From NCBI GenBank assembly GCA_964058845.1, contig CAXKVR010000283.1, positions 1-44,097 on the forward strand: DNA of 44,097 nucleotides, in the 5' to 3' direction. Made by a program: the position numbers and the translations under genes. Every line of letters starts with the position of its first letter. Within the stretch, counting starts at the first letter, position 1. A model generated the notes under the pieces. The model was not told the DNA's origin. It ran no database searches and was given only the letters and a program-made list of their open reading frames with translations. Shown here one piece after another: positions 21,100-33,456 of the stretch. The DNA is from Carex sylvatica (Eukaryota; Streptophyta; Magnoliopsida; Poales; Cyperaceae).

Positions 21100-24000
21100 A
21101 TGGAGAAGCTACAAATGCGTAGGTGTAGCTCCGTCGATTGGAAGCCATCCGCCGTGTTGGCGCTCGCAACGAGCTTTGATGGGTCCCAGGTCGCCGCTGT
21201 CAGAGAGGATGGTACTCTCGAGATATGGCTTGTAGCTCCTGGCTCCGTTGGGTGGCATTGTCAGCTGGTAAATTTATAAGAAACTCACTTTCTCTGGTTT
21301 CTCTGCTTAATCTATGCTGTGTCATTTTGTTCTTGATGAGAAAATTGCTCAACTGGCATATTACCTTGCTGGACTTTTTTTCTTGCTTTGTAATATACTC
21401 CTGATGTTGTAAGCTTATCAAGTGTTCATTTGGTTTGATATCTGAAGATTTCAGTTTATAGATCCTTTGAAAAAGAAATATAAAGCAGGAACATACCATT
21501 CCAATGAGAATTTAGGTGACTAAAGGAAATTAATTTCAGTGTTGTGGAAAGATTTAGTGACATTGTAATATTATCCATTTGTTTATGCAATTTGATATTT
21601 GATTTTTTTTTTTAAATTGTAGACAATACCAGGAGATCCAGGATCCAGAGTGTCGTCTCTTGTGTGGTGCCGGCCTACCTCCAAAAAGGAAAGGTTTGGT
21701 CGGTTGCTGTCGTCAAGCTTAGACGGTTCTGTTGTAGAGTGGGATATTTCTGCCTTAAAGCAAAAGGTGGGAATCTATTGTTAATAATATAATTTATTTT
21801 TTGTGTTTCTGAAAAGTGATAAATTGCTTTTCTGTTTGGCAATTTTATAGCCAACTTTTTTTTGTTTGTAATGGTTATGGTAGAATCTAGGTGGCCTAGT
21901 GCAATTTGAACGAGAATTAGTTTTGTAAATTAATAGGTGTATTTTTTATTCAACAACCACAGCAATTGCAATCAATGAAGAAAATACCATGACTTGTGGT
22001 GATACTTGCTTTTGTTTTACTATTGGCTGAATAGTAGATTAACAGAACTTCTAAAAGGATGATAAAAAATAATGACAACTAGTCAATAGAATCATACAAT
22101 GTATCTGCGTTTTTTCGTGAATATTGCATGCGGAAGTGTCCTCGACTATAACCTTCATATATTGTTTAGCACAAGTATTTAAGGATGGAATTGTTGCAAC
22201 TAGAATGATTAGCCTTTACATACTAATTCTGATCCTTCAATTCTTATTTAGTAGATGTGGGAGCTTTGGTTGGCTTGGTTTTGGACTTTTAGTTATTTTA
22301 ATGTCTTAATTTTTTTAATTTTAATCTGTTCTTTTTCCTAATTTATCACTTTTGGACAATGCAGAAAATTTTAGACTCCGTGGCAATGTCAATCTGGCAG
22401 ATGGCTTTAGAACCCAATGACAATGTAAGAAGTAACATGAAACCGATTGCCAATGGCCACGTCAGCACAAAAGCTGATGTGGATAGCGAGTCAGAATCAA
22501 GTACAATTGGAGATGTCGATGATGGTTCTGATGACGAGACAAGCTCGACATATGTTGGGGCCACCTACCAGCGCCTGGCCATGGCATGTGAGGATGGATC
22601 AATTCGTTTGTATAATGTCCCTGATGCAGATGCTTTGAATTATTTGCGATCGTTTCCTAGAGTTAGTGGTATGGAAATTTATACTTGCATTGTCCATTTG
22701 ATTTGATATTTATTGCAATTGTTTAAAGAAGGAAACAAGAAGAAACCTTTGCATGAGTTGATTTATTAGGTTAGATTGAAAGAAGATTTCTTAGTTAAGC
22801 GTATATAGATAGATTTTTTTTTTTTTTGAATCTCATATGTAGCGAAGTTGTGGGTAATGAAAAACATCTCTTGTGTATATCTACAGGCAAGATGCTGAGT
22901 GTTACATGGAGCCATGATGCAAAATTCATATTTTCAGGAAGCAGTGATGGGTATGTACAGTTACAAAATTTGCTTGATTTTTTATTTTCTTTTAAATATT
23001 CCGTAAGTGTATGGTGACATTATTTTTTTCATTTTACTGTTGTATCAGCTTGATAAGATGCTGGGACACCAGAAGTTTCCATGAGAAGTACCGAATAACG
23101 GCTGGGCTTGGAGGGGTTGGTAGTGGACCTGACCTCTGCATCTGGTCTTTGATATCTTTGAGGTATCCACAACCCCCCTCCCTTCGAAAAGAATAATGAA
23201 ATTTGGTTTCGGTAACATGAATTCTCAGCTTGCATATTACATGTCTCTGTCTTGCCTGTATGACTGCCTTATATGTCTTTTTTGGTCCAATGGTCAATGA
23301 ATACTTGATTTAGATGCCTTGATTTTATATCTACTGTCCAGTTTACAAATTCTCAATCAATTAAAGTTACGTTAACCCTTGTTTAAGGCCCAGTTTTGTG
23401 ACACCTAGTGGTATAAAGTATAAACCCCACATGACTGAAAAAGTAATATTTGGTATTATATTTTCTCTCTCTGAGTCTTTGTTTGGATTCTTAGGTGTGG
23501 GACCCTTGTAAGTGGAGATAGTACAGGAAGCATCCAGTTTTGGGATAGCTGTCATGGGACACTTTTGGGAAGTCAAAGGCATCACAAAGGAGACGTGCTA
23601 GCTCTAGCAACAGCTCCGAATCACAGAAGAGTCTTCTCTGCTGGTTCTGATGGGCAGGTTTGTCTATATATCACGATCTCTATTATTTTTTGTTTCTGGT
23701 TATTGCTGTATGTGTAGTCTACAACGTAAGGATCATGTTTAACTAGAGATTTATTCAGGTCATTTTGTACAAACTATCAAAGGAAGAATCAGCTCAAGAA
23801 GAAACTAGCAAGTGGGTCTATGTTGGGTACGTCAGAGCTCACACTCATGACATAAGGGCCCTCACCATGGCCGTACCAATCTGTAGAGAAGGTTAGTAAT
23901 TGTTTTATATTCTGTGTATTCTACAAGAACTTGATTAGAGATAACAGAACTCCATAATTTTAAATTTTAGATGCATCTACTGACGAAGAAAAAGCCACCA

Positions 24001-26549
24001 AGATCAGGAAGAAGGATAAACCAATAGAATACAGTTATCATAAGTGGGCTCACTTAGGTGTTCCAATGCTAATTTCCTCAGGAGATGATACCAAATTATT
24101 CGCGTACTCTGCAATGGAGTTTACTAATTTTGCTCCTCACGACATCTGCCCTGCCCCGCAACGTCCCTTGGTGAATCTCACAAAACAAAGGAGTACTTCT
24201 GACAGAGATGGCCAAATCATGCTCATCCAACAATATAACAGGCTAGATGTAAAGGTACTGGAAAATGTAACCGGAAATGTGAAGCGTACCCGAAATCAAC
24301 CAACCCATCTTCAATTGAAAAGCGAGGGGTTAAGGAGAATAGTTTGCAGTGCAATCTCTGCAGACGGGTCCCATGTTGCGTACTCCCACAATGTCAGGCC
24401 GTGTTTGTTTGAGTTGAGATGCCAAAGTGAAGATGGCCATAATAACAAGGGAGTGTGGTTGTTGAAGAAGTTAAAGCTGCCGAAAGGATTGCCGAGTGCG
24501 TATTGCATGATCTTTAGTGTGGATTCTTCGAGTTTGATCATAGGCGGTCGTGACCGGAAGATATATGTAAGTATGCCTGTGTTTGTCGTGATAGGAAGAT
24601 ATGTAGAACTGCATGAACCTCAAACATATGTAGTGCTCCCCAAATTATATATGATTAGGAGGTTCAGGTGCCACAATTTGCCACGACCTATCTAATACAT
24701 TAATATTTCAAATTCAAAACTCAATTGAAAAAAGTTCCAAACTGATTACCTGGGAAGCAATCCGTCCAAGTAAAATTTAATAATTGTTAAGTTTGTTTTG
24801 CACAATATCTTGTGAATAACATGTTGTGTTAGGAGGACTATGGGGATATGTGTGATTTTTCTCAATTTTGAGAGGATACCTCTAAAATTGTGCTATAAAA
24901 ACAATTATTCGTTTCACATATATCTTTTTGATAGCTCTTTAAAATTTCAATTGGGCTTTTATGAAGATTATTAAGTGCCTTCACCTTTTGTTGGCTCTAA
25001 ACAGGTAGTGGATATTAGAAAATCAGAAATTATTCGCACCTTCGATCTTCAAAGAAAGGCTGATGATATGTGTTCTACGGTTAGTGAATCACCTGTGACT
25101 AAAATGTTCACAAGTAATGATGGACAGTGGCTTGCAGCGGCTAATTGTTTTGGGGATATTTATGTATTTAACCTAGAAACACAGAGGTCAGTTATACAAG
25201 TTAAATTTAGAAATATATATTAAATATTTTGAAGAGTACCAAGCTTGCTATAATAACACCTGTTTTTGCAAAGGCCTCTGTGACACCGATAATAATTGCA
25301 TCCCCAACAACATAGTTAATTATGAGATATTATCTCACTTCCTATGAAACCCATTTGAAGATTTACTTTCCCTTGAGACATTAAAGTAAAGAGCACAGAA
25401 AATTAATCCTGCGCAGTTAAGTTCTATAAAACTGCTAAAAACTGTTAATTTTGCATCCTTGTACACCTACAGTTAGAAAACGATTATCAGGTCATGGACA
25501 TATATTGAACCATGCAGTCTGTAATTTCTTCTGTGCAGGCAACACTGGTACATGCACAGGATGAATGAAGCGTCGATAACAGCAGGGGGGTTCGTACCTG
25601 GAACTAGCAATGTACTGGTTGTGACAACATCAGGGAATGAAGTGTATTTACTTGATGTGGAAGCAAAGCAGCTTGGGGAGTGGTCAAGGCGGCATACACA
25701 TCACCTCCCCAGGAGATTCCGGGAATTTCCGGGTGAGGTTATTGGCCTTGCCTTCCCTCCTCGCTTCTCTCACGCACATTCTTCGGTCATCGTCTACAGC
25801 TCAAGGTATTGTACACTTTCAAATCTCTAGTGATCATTAGGTCAGAGTTGCTTGAGGCATCTATAAGTTGTTTACAATTTTGGGTATTGACGTAAAGTAA
25901 GGCAGTTTTATAGTGTATCACTAGTATATGGAACTCTTATGTCCCAAACATTAATTAAGCCTTATTGAATCTATTCGTGAAATCAGGCCTCAGTCAATAC
26001 AACCAAATATTCTATAGAACACTGGACTAGTGAAGCAAAAAAAAAGGGACTTCATTTGAGTAAGCGACTCTGAACTGTGAATTAGGCCTCAATTACCCTC
26101 GATCAACAGGATTTATTAAGTCTATCCCAAAATCCAAAATGACCGAAATTTGGACGTTAGAATGAGTAAGAAATTTTGAAACGTTCTTGTTGGCTTTGAT
26201 AGTAACTATATCAATTTTTTTTAGGGCAATGTGCTATATTGACTTCAGCATGCCGATTGAAGCGGTCATCCAGGATAAAGATAAGATAACTAACTTGGAG
26301 ATATCACTAGACAAATTTGGAACCAATAAACCTGCAAAGCTAAATTTAGAGCGAAAACGCCGGCGAAAGAATATTAACATAGATGAAGGCTCAAGACAAT
26401 GCAAGAACTTTGATTTTTATGCATTTGAGCACCCAGTTTTGTTTGTCAACCACCTATCGGAAGGCTCTCTGTTTATACTCGATAAAAAATGGATGGATGT
26501 AGTTAAGACTTTTGATGCGCCGGTCCATAAACATGTATATGGAACCTGA
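21100..26549 (+). CDS. UTP4: U3 snoRNA-associated protein 4 homologue, WD40 (POPCORN-type; 11 exons, 819 aa)
   Basis: Spliced CDS: 21100-21267, 21623-21766, 22365-22668, 22887-22950, 23049-23162, 23495-23657, 23759-23891, 23971-24566, 25005-25186, 25539-25805, 26225-26549. Introns are GT-AG with a continuous frame. The product is a nucleolar WD40 protein of the t-UTP/UTP-A part of the small-subunit processome, which supports rDNA transcription and 18S pre-rRNA processing. Visible WD-type pieces are [59 protein letters not shown] and [10 protein letters not shown]. An acidic Ser/Asp/Glu stretch interrupts the first half (about residues 140-166), and a basic ERKRRRK lies near residue 755. The length of 819 fits Arabidopsis PCN (about 815), and the C-terminus ends VYGT as in plant relatives. 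The ATG opens directly into the conserved WD40 start. The gene assignment comes from remembered similarity. Confidence 0.92.
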
Positions 26550-26920
26550 AATATTATTGTTGATTCATGCTGATGACCATGTCAGGATTCTCTGAGACAA
26601 CACCTCATATAAAAAGAATTGGGGGGAAGGGGGGAGGGAGGCTGGGGTATAACCGTATAAGTTTGTTGTGCAAATAGGGTTTGATTCCCACCATAGGTGG
26701 GAGAAATTTTGTTGTAGTTTTAAGTCGTTTATAGACTGATGTTCTTTTTGTATTTTCTCTTAGCTTAATTTTGGTTTTGTTTTGTTACAATTTTTTTTTT
26801 TAATCAAAACAGCAAATGTTAGTGGCATCACCCTTTTCCTTTCCATGTTTATACCTGTTGTAGGCAACATATCTACATTGATATATTTTTCTGTGCTGCA
26901 ACCTGATGTGAAAGACAACC

Positions 26921-26984
26921 AGGGGCATCTTCATTGCTATATTCAAGGGTTTAGGGTTTAGGGGCATCTTCATTGCTATATTTA
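26921..26984. repeat. Short direct repeat flanking two telomere-like units
   Basis: AGGGGCATCTTCATTGCTAT occurs at 26921-26940 and again at 26960-26979, and the match continues a few bases. Between them is AAGGGTTTAGGGTTTA, about two copies of the plant telomere unit TTTAGGG. Confidence 0.8.
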
Positions 26985-27494
26985 AAAGGTTATTCTACTC
27001 AGGGATCATGCTTTGCCTATACAATATATTGTTCTGCACATTGTTGAAAACCTTAGAAATTTAGTTAGCAATTTTTGAAAATTGTATACAAGTTTTTGGG
27101 AGGTTGAATTCATATTGGCGCATTTTTTTTTATTCAGATTGTACACAGTACATCAGCCCCTATTTGCGTGTAATACTGTAATTTGGTTCAATTAGTAGAA
27201 AATTTTGCCAATTTTTAGTTCTATGTTTGACTACTACGAAGGTCTAAAATAGTTGCTAATTTACAATCCTACTTGAAAAGGAGTTCAGATCTGTGTCAGT
27301 TTCAGTCTGTTACTAAAATTAGTGCTCCTATTTTGATAAATGAAACTTGGATGAAATTGAAAATCAACTCGTGGTAATTGATACAAAGTAAAATGAAGAA
27401 AAAGTAATTATCTTCATGTAACTAAATTTTAATAAGAACTAAAAAGTATGATGTAATGAAAGCATATGTTGGTTGGCATTTAATTCGATCGGCC

Positions 27495-27514
27495 ATATAT
27501 ATATATATATATAT
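27495..27514. repeat. (AT)n microsatellite
   Basis: About ten AT units in intergenic DNA. Confidence 0.85.
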
Positions 27515-27597
27515 TTTACATTAACAAAGGGCATGCACATCGGATTAACATTATATATCACACCTTTTTTTAATGTCCCACAGATATTAACTCCATA

Positions 27598-27835
27598 AAC
27601 TGAACTTCTTTGCATGGAAAAGAAAGTTGGTCACGCTAAATACCATTTTTTGACACACAAGCAACTTTGACTTTATAATTTAAAAAGAGGTAATATAAAC
27701 GAACTCATCAGATGCAAAGTTTCTTCATTTGATAACAATGGGTGTTTTCTTTAGCCAAAATATATTTTATGAATCAATATTATGGATTTTTCTGTTAATT
27801 ACATACTAGAATGTATTCGAGATATTGGTGGACAT
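27598..27835 (+). repeat. Duplicated segment A, copy 1
   Basis: This segment aligns along its length with 31676-31926, in the same orientation. Anchors are TGAACTTCTTTGCAT, TTGGTCACGCTAAATACCAT, TTTCTTCATTTGATAAC and TTCGAGATATTGGTGGACAT. Small indels separate the copies, so the duplication is not recent. It carries no frame that looks coding. Confidence 0.75.
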
Positions 27836-28249
27836 TGATTTAGATCAATAATCAGTTTTGATTATGCAATTTAATATTAATATAATGACTCTCGTTTTGT
27901 CAATTTGTTTACTTAATCTCAGGCGGCTGCAATGTCAGGTTCATCGCAAACAGGATATTGATAGAGTTTAGCTGGTCTTGCTTATTGCTAAGCAATTGCC
28001 ATGTACTCAGTACCTAGGAAAGCTTATGATAAGTTGTTCTTTCTGTTAAAATTGTGGTTGTTTGCGAATTTAAAATTTTAACAAAATATATATGCATAAT
28101 TCATTAGTACGTCGATATGCTATTATTTGACAGCTTTGATTGTTTTATTAATCTGATAGCGTAAGTTTGTGCCGTTATATTTATAAAACAATCGGTACAT
28201 ATGCATAACGCCTATGTAACGCCACTGTCGTTCCATCTTTGTTACTTAA

Positions 28250-28489
28250 TGTCAACACGTCATGGTTCAATGCATAAGGTTTGTTTTATATAGAGTTCAC
28301 GTCATGATCAAATGTGTTGTGTCTTGATTGGATTATATTATCACTCCCTTCCTCCTCTCCCTTAATAAATAACTGGAATCTGAGAAGGGAGTGATAATAA
28401 TAATATAACCCAATCAAGACATATTTGATCATGACGTGAACTCTATATAAAATAAATCTTATGCGTTGAACCATGACGCGTTGACACAT
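28250..28489. repeat. Long near-perfect foldback (two arms of about 105 bp)
   Basis: Left arm 28250-28352 and right arm 28384-28489 are inverted copies with few mismatches, separated by a loop of about 31 bp. Shared pieces include GAGTTCACGTCATGATCAAA, ATCACTCCCTTC and GTCATGGTTCAA. A transcript of either strand would form a long double-stranded stem, suited to producing 21-24 nt small RNAs. A MITE origin is likely, although no target duplication was found. Confidence 0.85.
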
Positions 28490-31400
28490 CATTTGTTCAT
28501 TTTAAGCAATTTCTTTCTCCCCTGGCACCGAATCCTCTTCCGAATCCTCTTTTCTCTCTTCTCCGCTGGCGCCGTGTAAATCCAGATGCCTCTCTTCTCC
28601 GTGCGCCCGATGCCTAAACTTCCGCTGTCAGAGTTAAGCCCTAGCTAGAATTGTTATCATCTAATTCATTTCCAATTACAATAAATCGTCTTGCTTGTGT
28701 AGGGAAGAAGGTTGATAGAAGAAGAGGATGAAGAGAGCTACAAAAGACTCGGGGGAAGTGAATGGCATGAGATTTCTATGCATAATTATATTGCTGCGTA
28801 CAACAAGATGTCAAATCATGTTGATCTGATCTTTGCTCTCCAGTCCTTAGTGATAAGCTATTATGTTACTGGTAATTCGAATTTCTAACTCAGAACTGAC
28901 TATATTTTTTGGGTTTTGAGTTTTTTTATTTATGTTAATACTGGGTAATACATTGAACTGGGTAAATGCATTTTTAAGTTCATATGAGCTGCTATCACAA
29001 GAAATTGAAGATGAAAATATAATATTGATTTGATTCTTGATCTCTAAATCTTGATCGGTTAGCCTGTGCTGATGCCTTGGGTAAAATTGTAATTATGAAG
29101 AATCTCATTCTTTTTCATTTTACAATTATATTTCACTTTTATGCTTATTGCTTCTTCTTTCTTCTTCTTTTCTTTTACATTTTGATTCGATTTCATGGAT
29201 GTAGGAGTCTCTGAACTGTTATTAGATCTTTAAATGATGTACATTGAGTATAATAAGTAACAGTAGAAGCTAATTTATGATTTTGCATTTTTGTTTCTTG
29301 TTAGACCTGTTTCTTTTTCTTTTCTTTCATAAATCTGATCTGACCTTTACCTTCTTTTCTTTCATTAAGATTTTATTTGATATTATCCTCTTTCTTTCTT
29401 TATATTCCATTTTATACATTGTTTGTGGATTTGAATAAAGTAACTAATTCTTCAATATTAGTTCGTTTTTTTTTATTTCTTTTTGTGATTTTATTAGCTA
29501 CTCAAATTTTCTTTTTCATGGCTTTTTGTTAAAAAATTTTCAGATTCTGAAGGAGATGCATAGATCTTGCCAAAGAGAAGATAGTAGTGATGACCAGAAA
29601 AATGGTACACTTCTAGAAGTCTATGGTACTGAAATTCAAATGTATATTGAAACGAAATACATCAAGAACTGAAGGTTATATTGTTGTTTCATACCTATTT
29701 TGTTTGACTTGAGAAATTTACACTATACATTAAGAAACTACATAGCTGCTACATATATGTTTCTTAAACTAAGTGATATGTGTTTTGAGATGATAAATAC
29801 CATATGTGCAGTCTTTAATTGCAAGAGATAATTCATCAGTAGATGATGTGATGGTAATGGTACCACTGTTAAGAAGCTGCTTCGTAGTTTTCTTTCCTCT
29901 CTTTTGTATGTTAAAATATGGTTTGTCTAAGTCAAGTTCATAAAGGGCAATTCTGGTATGTGGTCTCTTTTGTGTGTTCAATTATGGTATTTGCTTTCTA
30001 TTTACTCAGTTATGTTTGTTTATGCTTGTAAGCTTAGTGTTTGTGTACCAGTCTGTACCAGTTCAGTTATGTGCTGGTAGGATCATGGCTGCTGCCTAAA
30101 TCAAAGTTGCAATTCTTCTTTAATTTTAGAACTTAATTATTAGTCAGTTCATTTCAATCTTTTCTATTATGTGAACTTGATTTTAGAATTTAAGATGAAC
30201 AACATAGCGAATGTGCTTAGATTCGTTCTTTTTATATAAATCTGATTTGTTTATTTGTATATAAAGCAAGTACTGGTATGTGCTTGGATTCAACCGAGTA
30301 GGAATTTTACCTCCAACTGGAGCCATCTCTTTTATGCAATCTTGGTAGTCCACTAACATATATATATATATCCTAAAAAAGTTATCAAGGAGAAGCTAAT
30401 GGATTTTATTTCTTTCTAATTATGTGTATGATTATTGATTAATTACAACTATTTACGAGTTAATTGTTCATGCTAGATGTATCATATATCATGCTTATAA
30501 TTAACATATTTATTTCCTAGCAAATTAAATTTGTATTATACTATAATTAACAATCATGCTTGTAACTTAGGAAAATCATATGCATATGTATACCTTGTCA
30601 GTTTTCTCTTTTTGATTCTTGACGCACTTCTTCCTTCATATTTGTTTTAAATCAAAATATGACTTGTGTTGATTGGGTCTTTTTTATTTGTATCAGATTA
30701 TTTTGTTCTGCCTTAACAATAATCAGATTTTATCTGTGTTTTTTATGTGTAGGTGCTAGACATGAACATAAATAATTATTATGGAAGCGAGTCAATCTCT
30801 CTCAATCTCTCTCATTTTTTTTGTTGGTTTCTGTACTTAAATGAAGTATATATCGTTATTTGGTGTCAAAAAAGATGCCATCTTAGAACTTAACTTTTTG
30901 TCAGGCTCATGCAAACCTAGAAAATTGTAGTTTTATCTATAAAATATGGTGAAAAAGTTGTTTTACTTCTTTGATATCTAACATATATTTTTTCTTGTTT
31001 TGTTTATTCAGGTGATTTGTGATATAGATGTGAACCAATGTAGGGAGTGGAATGAGAAACGAAGAGAAATTGGCAAAGGCATGTCATGTTATCCACCGTA
31101 AAATGAGGCAACAATATTTAGAGGCCATTTCGAAGGTGTTGAGACTTAAGAATGAGAATATGAGAGTGTTGTTTTTGCGCTTACAACAAATTCTGTAATT
31201 ATGAGGGGTTTACAAACCCACTGTTTAAGAATTAGAATATCTTTTAAATGAATTTTAGGAGACCTTTTATATTTACAATCAAACGTTTTTTTTTGAAACC
31301 TTGGCAGTATAATTTTTCAATTTACAATCAAACATGTGTATCCCAAAATAGTTGTAAGCTTACAGTAATTTGAATTTGAATGTTAAAAAAAAAAAAATCT

Positions 31401-31502
31401 TATCAATGCTTCCAAGATCTTTTATATTTCCAATGTCTCTCTTTATTGATTGGTGATGAAATCAAATAAAAATTATATACTTGCAAAACTATATTTAAAT
31501 CT
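28490..31502. other. Gene-free interior of a possible Helitron
   Basis: AT-rich and low in coding signal. 28530-28640 is C/T-rich and resembles a plant 5' UTR. Stretches near 28740-28880, 29550-29620 and 31010-31200 look exon-like in base composition but have no long frame or recognised product. The stretch ends at a Helitron-like terminus (31503-31530), so it may be captured, decayed gene sequence. The 5' boundary is not found. Confidence 0.3.
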
Positions 31503-31530
31503 CCGTTGCAACGCACGGACAATTGACTAG
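31503..31530 (+). mobile_element. Helitron-like 3' terminus
   Basis: CCGTTGCAACGCACGG forms a short hairpin (CCGT-GC with GCACGG and one bulged T). Eleven bases later comes CTAG, followed by host T at 31531. A GC-rich hairpin about 10-12 nt before a terminal CTRR and a T at the insertion point are the hallmarks of plant Helitron 3' ends. It lies directly against duplicated segment B, as expected if a Helitron interrupted that repeat. No TC 5' end and no Rep/helicase gene was seen, so it would be non-autonomous. Confidence 0.6.
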
Positions 31531-31675
31531 TTTATGAAACAAGTTAAACCTCATATATATCTGCAACATTGAGTGCCATGTATTGATTAGCTACACATCA
31601 TAAACCCAATAAACCCGGTCTGATATTGTAATTCCTGATAATTGTTTTAGTTCATCAAATTGCAATCATGCACAC
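31531..31675 (+). repeat. Duplicated segment B, copy 1
   Basis: It aligns with 33133-33402. Shared anchors are CAAGTTAA(A/G)CCTCAT, CTGCAACATTGAG, GCAATAAACCCGG-like sequence and TGATATTGTAATTCCTGATA. The second copy has about 120 bp more. Confidence 0.75.
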
Positions 31676-31926
31676 TTCTGAACTTCTTTGCATCAAAAAG
31701 AAATTAAGTTGGTCACGCTAAATACCATTTTTCACACAAAATTAAGCAACTTCGCATGAATTTATAATTTAAGAGGAGGCTACATAACCGAACTCAGATG
31801 CAAGGTTTCTTCATTTGATAACGATCGATGGATGTTTTCTTTATTCAAAAAATATTTTATGAAAGGTTATGGGTTTTTAAGTTGAGTTCATACTAGCTAG
31901 AATGCTTTCGAGATATTGGTGGACAT
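31676..31926 (+). repeat. Duplicated segment A, copy 2
   Basis: Same-orientation relative of 27598-27835, starting directly after segment B. Together they make a B-A block. Weak similarity to copy 1 continues beyond it: ACAAACAAGATATTGATGGA near 32160 against CGCAAACAGGATATTGATAG near 27945. Confidence 0.75.
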
Positions 31927-32199
31927 AAAATTAATTATGTAATTTAATATTAATATGTGGTTAGCATAAAATTAATTCATACTTTATATAGCCACGGTAT
32001 AAAAATTCTTCTTTACCATCTGCACCAAAAAAACAAATATTAATTATTTTCTACGTTCTTTAAAGGCGACAAGATTTCCATTTTTTTTTTATTTAATTTA
32101 GTGGATCTGAAATTCGAGCTGCTATGCATCAATTGAAGCATTATGGGCTACAAGTTTATTACAAACAAGATATTGATGGAGATTATACATTTATGGGCT

Positions 32200-32608
32200 A
32201 CTATATGAGTTAGGCTTGGGTGATGGATAGCATAAGGCTATATGTTCTACGGCTTCAAAAATATATTTAATAAGCTTCAAATTTTGATCTAAGTAGCTCA
32301 GTAAATTAATTATATAATGAACTTGTAGAATACTAATTTTTACTATTTTTTAAAAAAAATTACTATTTTTTATAATTTATGAAAGATGACAAAAAAATTA
32401 CTTAAAAAAAAAAAATTGTCAATATTTTAGACAATTTTTTGCCATCTTTCATAAATTATAAAAATTTGTATTCCACAAGTTCATTATATAACTAATTTAT
32501 TGAGCTATATACTTAAATCGAAGTTTGAAATTTATATGGTAGATTTTTGAGACCGTAGCACAAATGACCTTATGCTATCCATAGCACTCAAGCCTTACTC
32601 ATACTATA
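32200..32608. mobile_element. Foldback MITE of about 410 bp
   Basis: Inverted arms of well over 100 bp face each other across an A/T-rich centre at about 32340-32440. End pieces are GAGTTAGGCTTGGGTG at left and, inverted, GAGTAAGGCTTGAGTG at right, and GGATAGCATAAGG occurs in both arms. It sits within the extended A-type segment. Confidence 0.75.
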
Positions 32609-32694
32609 TTACCATTTAAAAAATAAAAACATATGTTATTTAATTTTTTATTTAATAAATATTCATAAATATCTGGGTATGCATAATTTAATAT

Positions 32695-32951
32695 GAGGGG
32701 GGATCCACTTACAACATTTGTAAAACAATTCGGTTTTGTGATTTTCAAAGTCCAAACAGTCGATCCAAAAATGTAATACTTAATTACTTAATAAATAGTA
32801 ACAAATTCAAAAAAATGTAAATTTGATAACCAAGCACATTTTAAATAAAGATCATGTTGAACAGTTTGGATCGACTATTTGGACTTCAAAAATTGCAAAA
32901 TCGAATTGTTATAAGATGTTGTAATTTACAATTGTAAGTGGATCTCTCCTC
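32695..32951. mobile_element. Mutator-like MITE with a perfect 9-bp target duplication
   Basis: The ends are GAGGGGGGATCCACTTACAA and, inverted at right, GAGGAGAGATCCACTTACAA. Similarity continues inward (TCCAAA.AGTCGATCCAAA in both arms). ATTTAATAT flanks both sides exactly (32686-32694 and 32952-32960). A 9-bp duplication with long terminal repeats points to Mutator-like transposition. The element is 257 bp and non-coding. Confidence 0.85.
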
Positions 32952-33132
32952 ATTTAATATAATGTATAAATTTAATAACTTTATTATATGATCATCTATA
33001 AAATAAGTATAATTTTTATGTTGTATTTTATTTGATGGTATTTATATTTATTTAATTTTTTGATAAATATTTTTCTGTCAATTTGCAGAGTGCAACTGCT
33101 GCAATATTAGACAAGTATCACAATTATTGCAT

Positions 33133-33402
33133 ATTATGAACCAAGTTAAGCCTCATGTCTGCAACATTGAGCTTTAATCAACCCCAATTGCACAATTAAA
33201 CCAAAATTAAGGCTCAATTTTCCAATATATCCTACATTTAGTGCCATGTTGATTAGCCATGCATCATAAAAGAAGCCGGATTAGGAAGCAATAAACCCGG
33301 TATCATCCTGATGTTAGATAGGTTATATCAGTAAAAACAGGTACCTTATCAAAATCTGATATTGTAATTCCTGATAATTGTTTTCCTTCATCAAATTGCA
33401 AT
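33133..33402 (+). repeat. Duplicated segment B, copy 2
   Basis: Second copy of the segment at 31531-31675, ending about 55 bp from the 3' end of the pentatricopeptide gene. The longer copy probably reflects deletions in the other one. Confidence 0.7.
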
Positions 33403-33456
33403 CACACCTGTCAAAAGAAAAAAAAAGAAAAAAACATATTTTACCCAGTTTTTATG

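Larger units (their letters stand above)
26550..27597. other. 3' flank of UTP4, no gene recognised
   Basis: AT-rich DNA. It holds a G-rich stretch at about 26620-26655, the direct repeat with telomere-like units at 26921-26984, and an (AT)n run at 27495-27514. No supported coding region. Confidence 0.5.

Noticed and set aside
26600..26710. Possible SINE with GGGTTTGATTCCC
   Set aside because: Only a B-box-like motif is visible; the rest is G-rich low complexity, and no target duplication was seen.
28250..28489. Foldback as a conserved MIR gene
   Set aside because: The stem is too long and too perfect along its whole length, and no known mature miRNA sequence was recognised; a MITE or siRNA-type inverted repeat is more likely.
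28740..31200. Possible protein gene with exons in the Helitron-like interior
   Set aside because: Candidate exons do not join into a frame of useful length and no product is recognisable.
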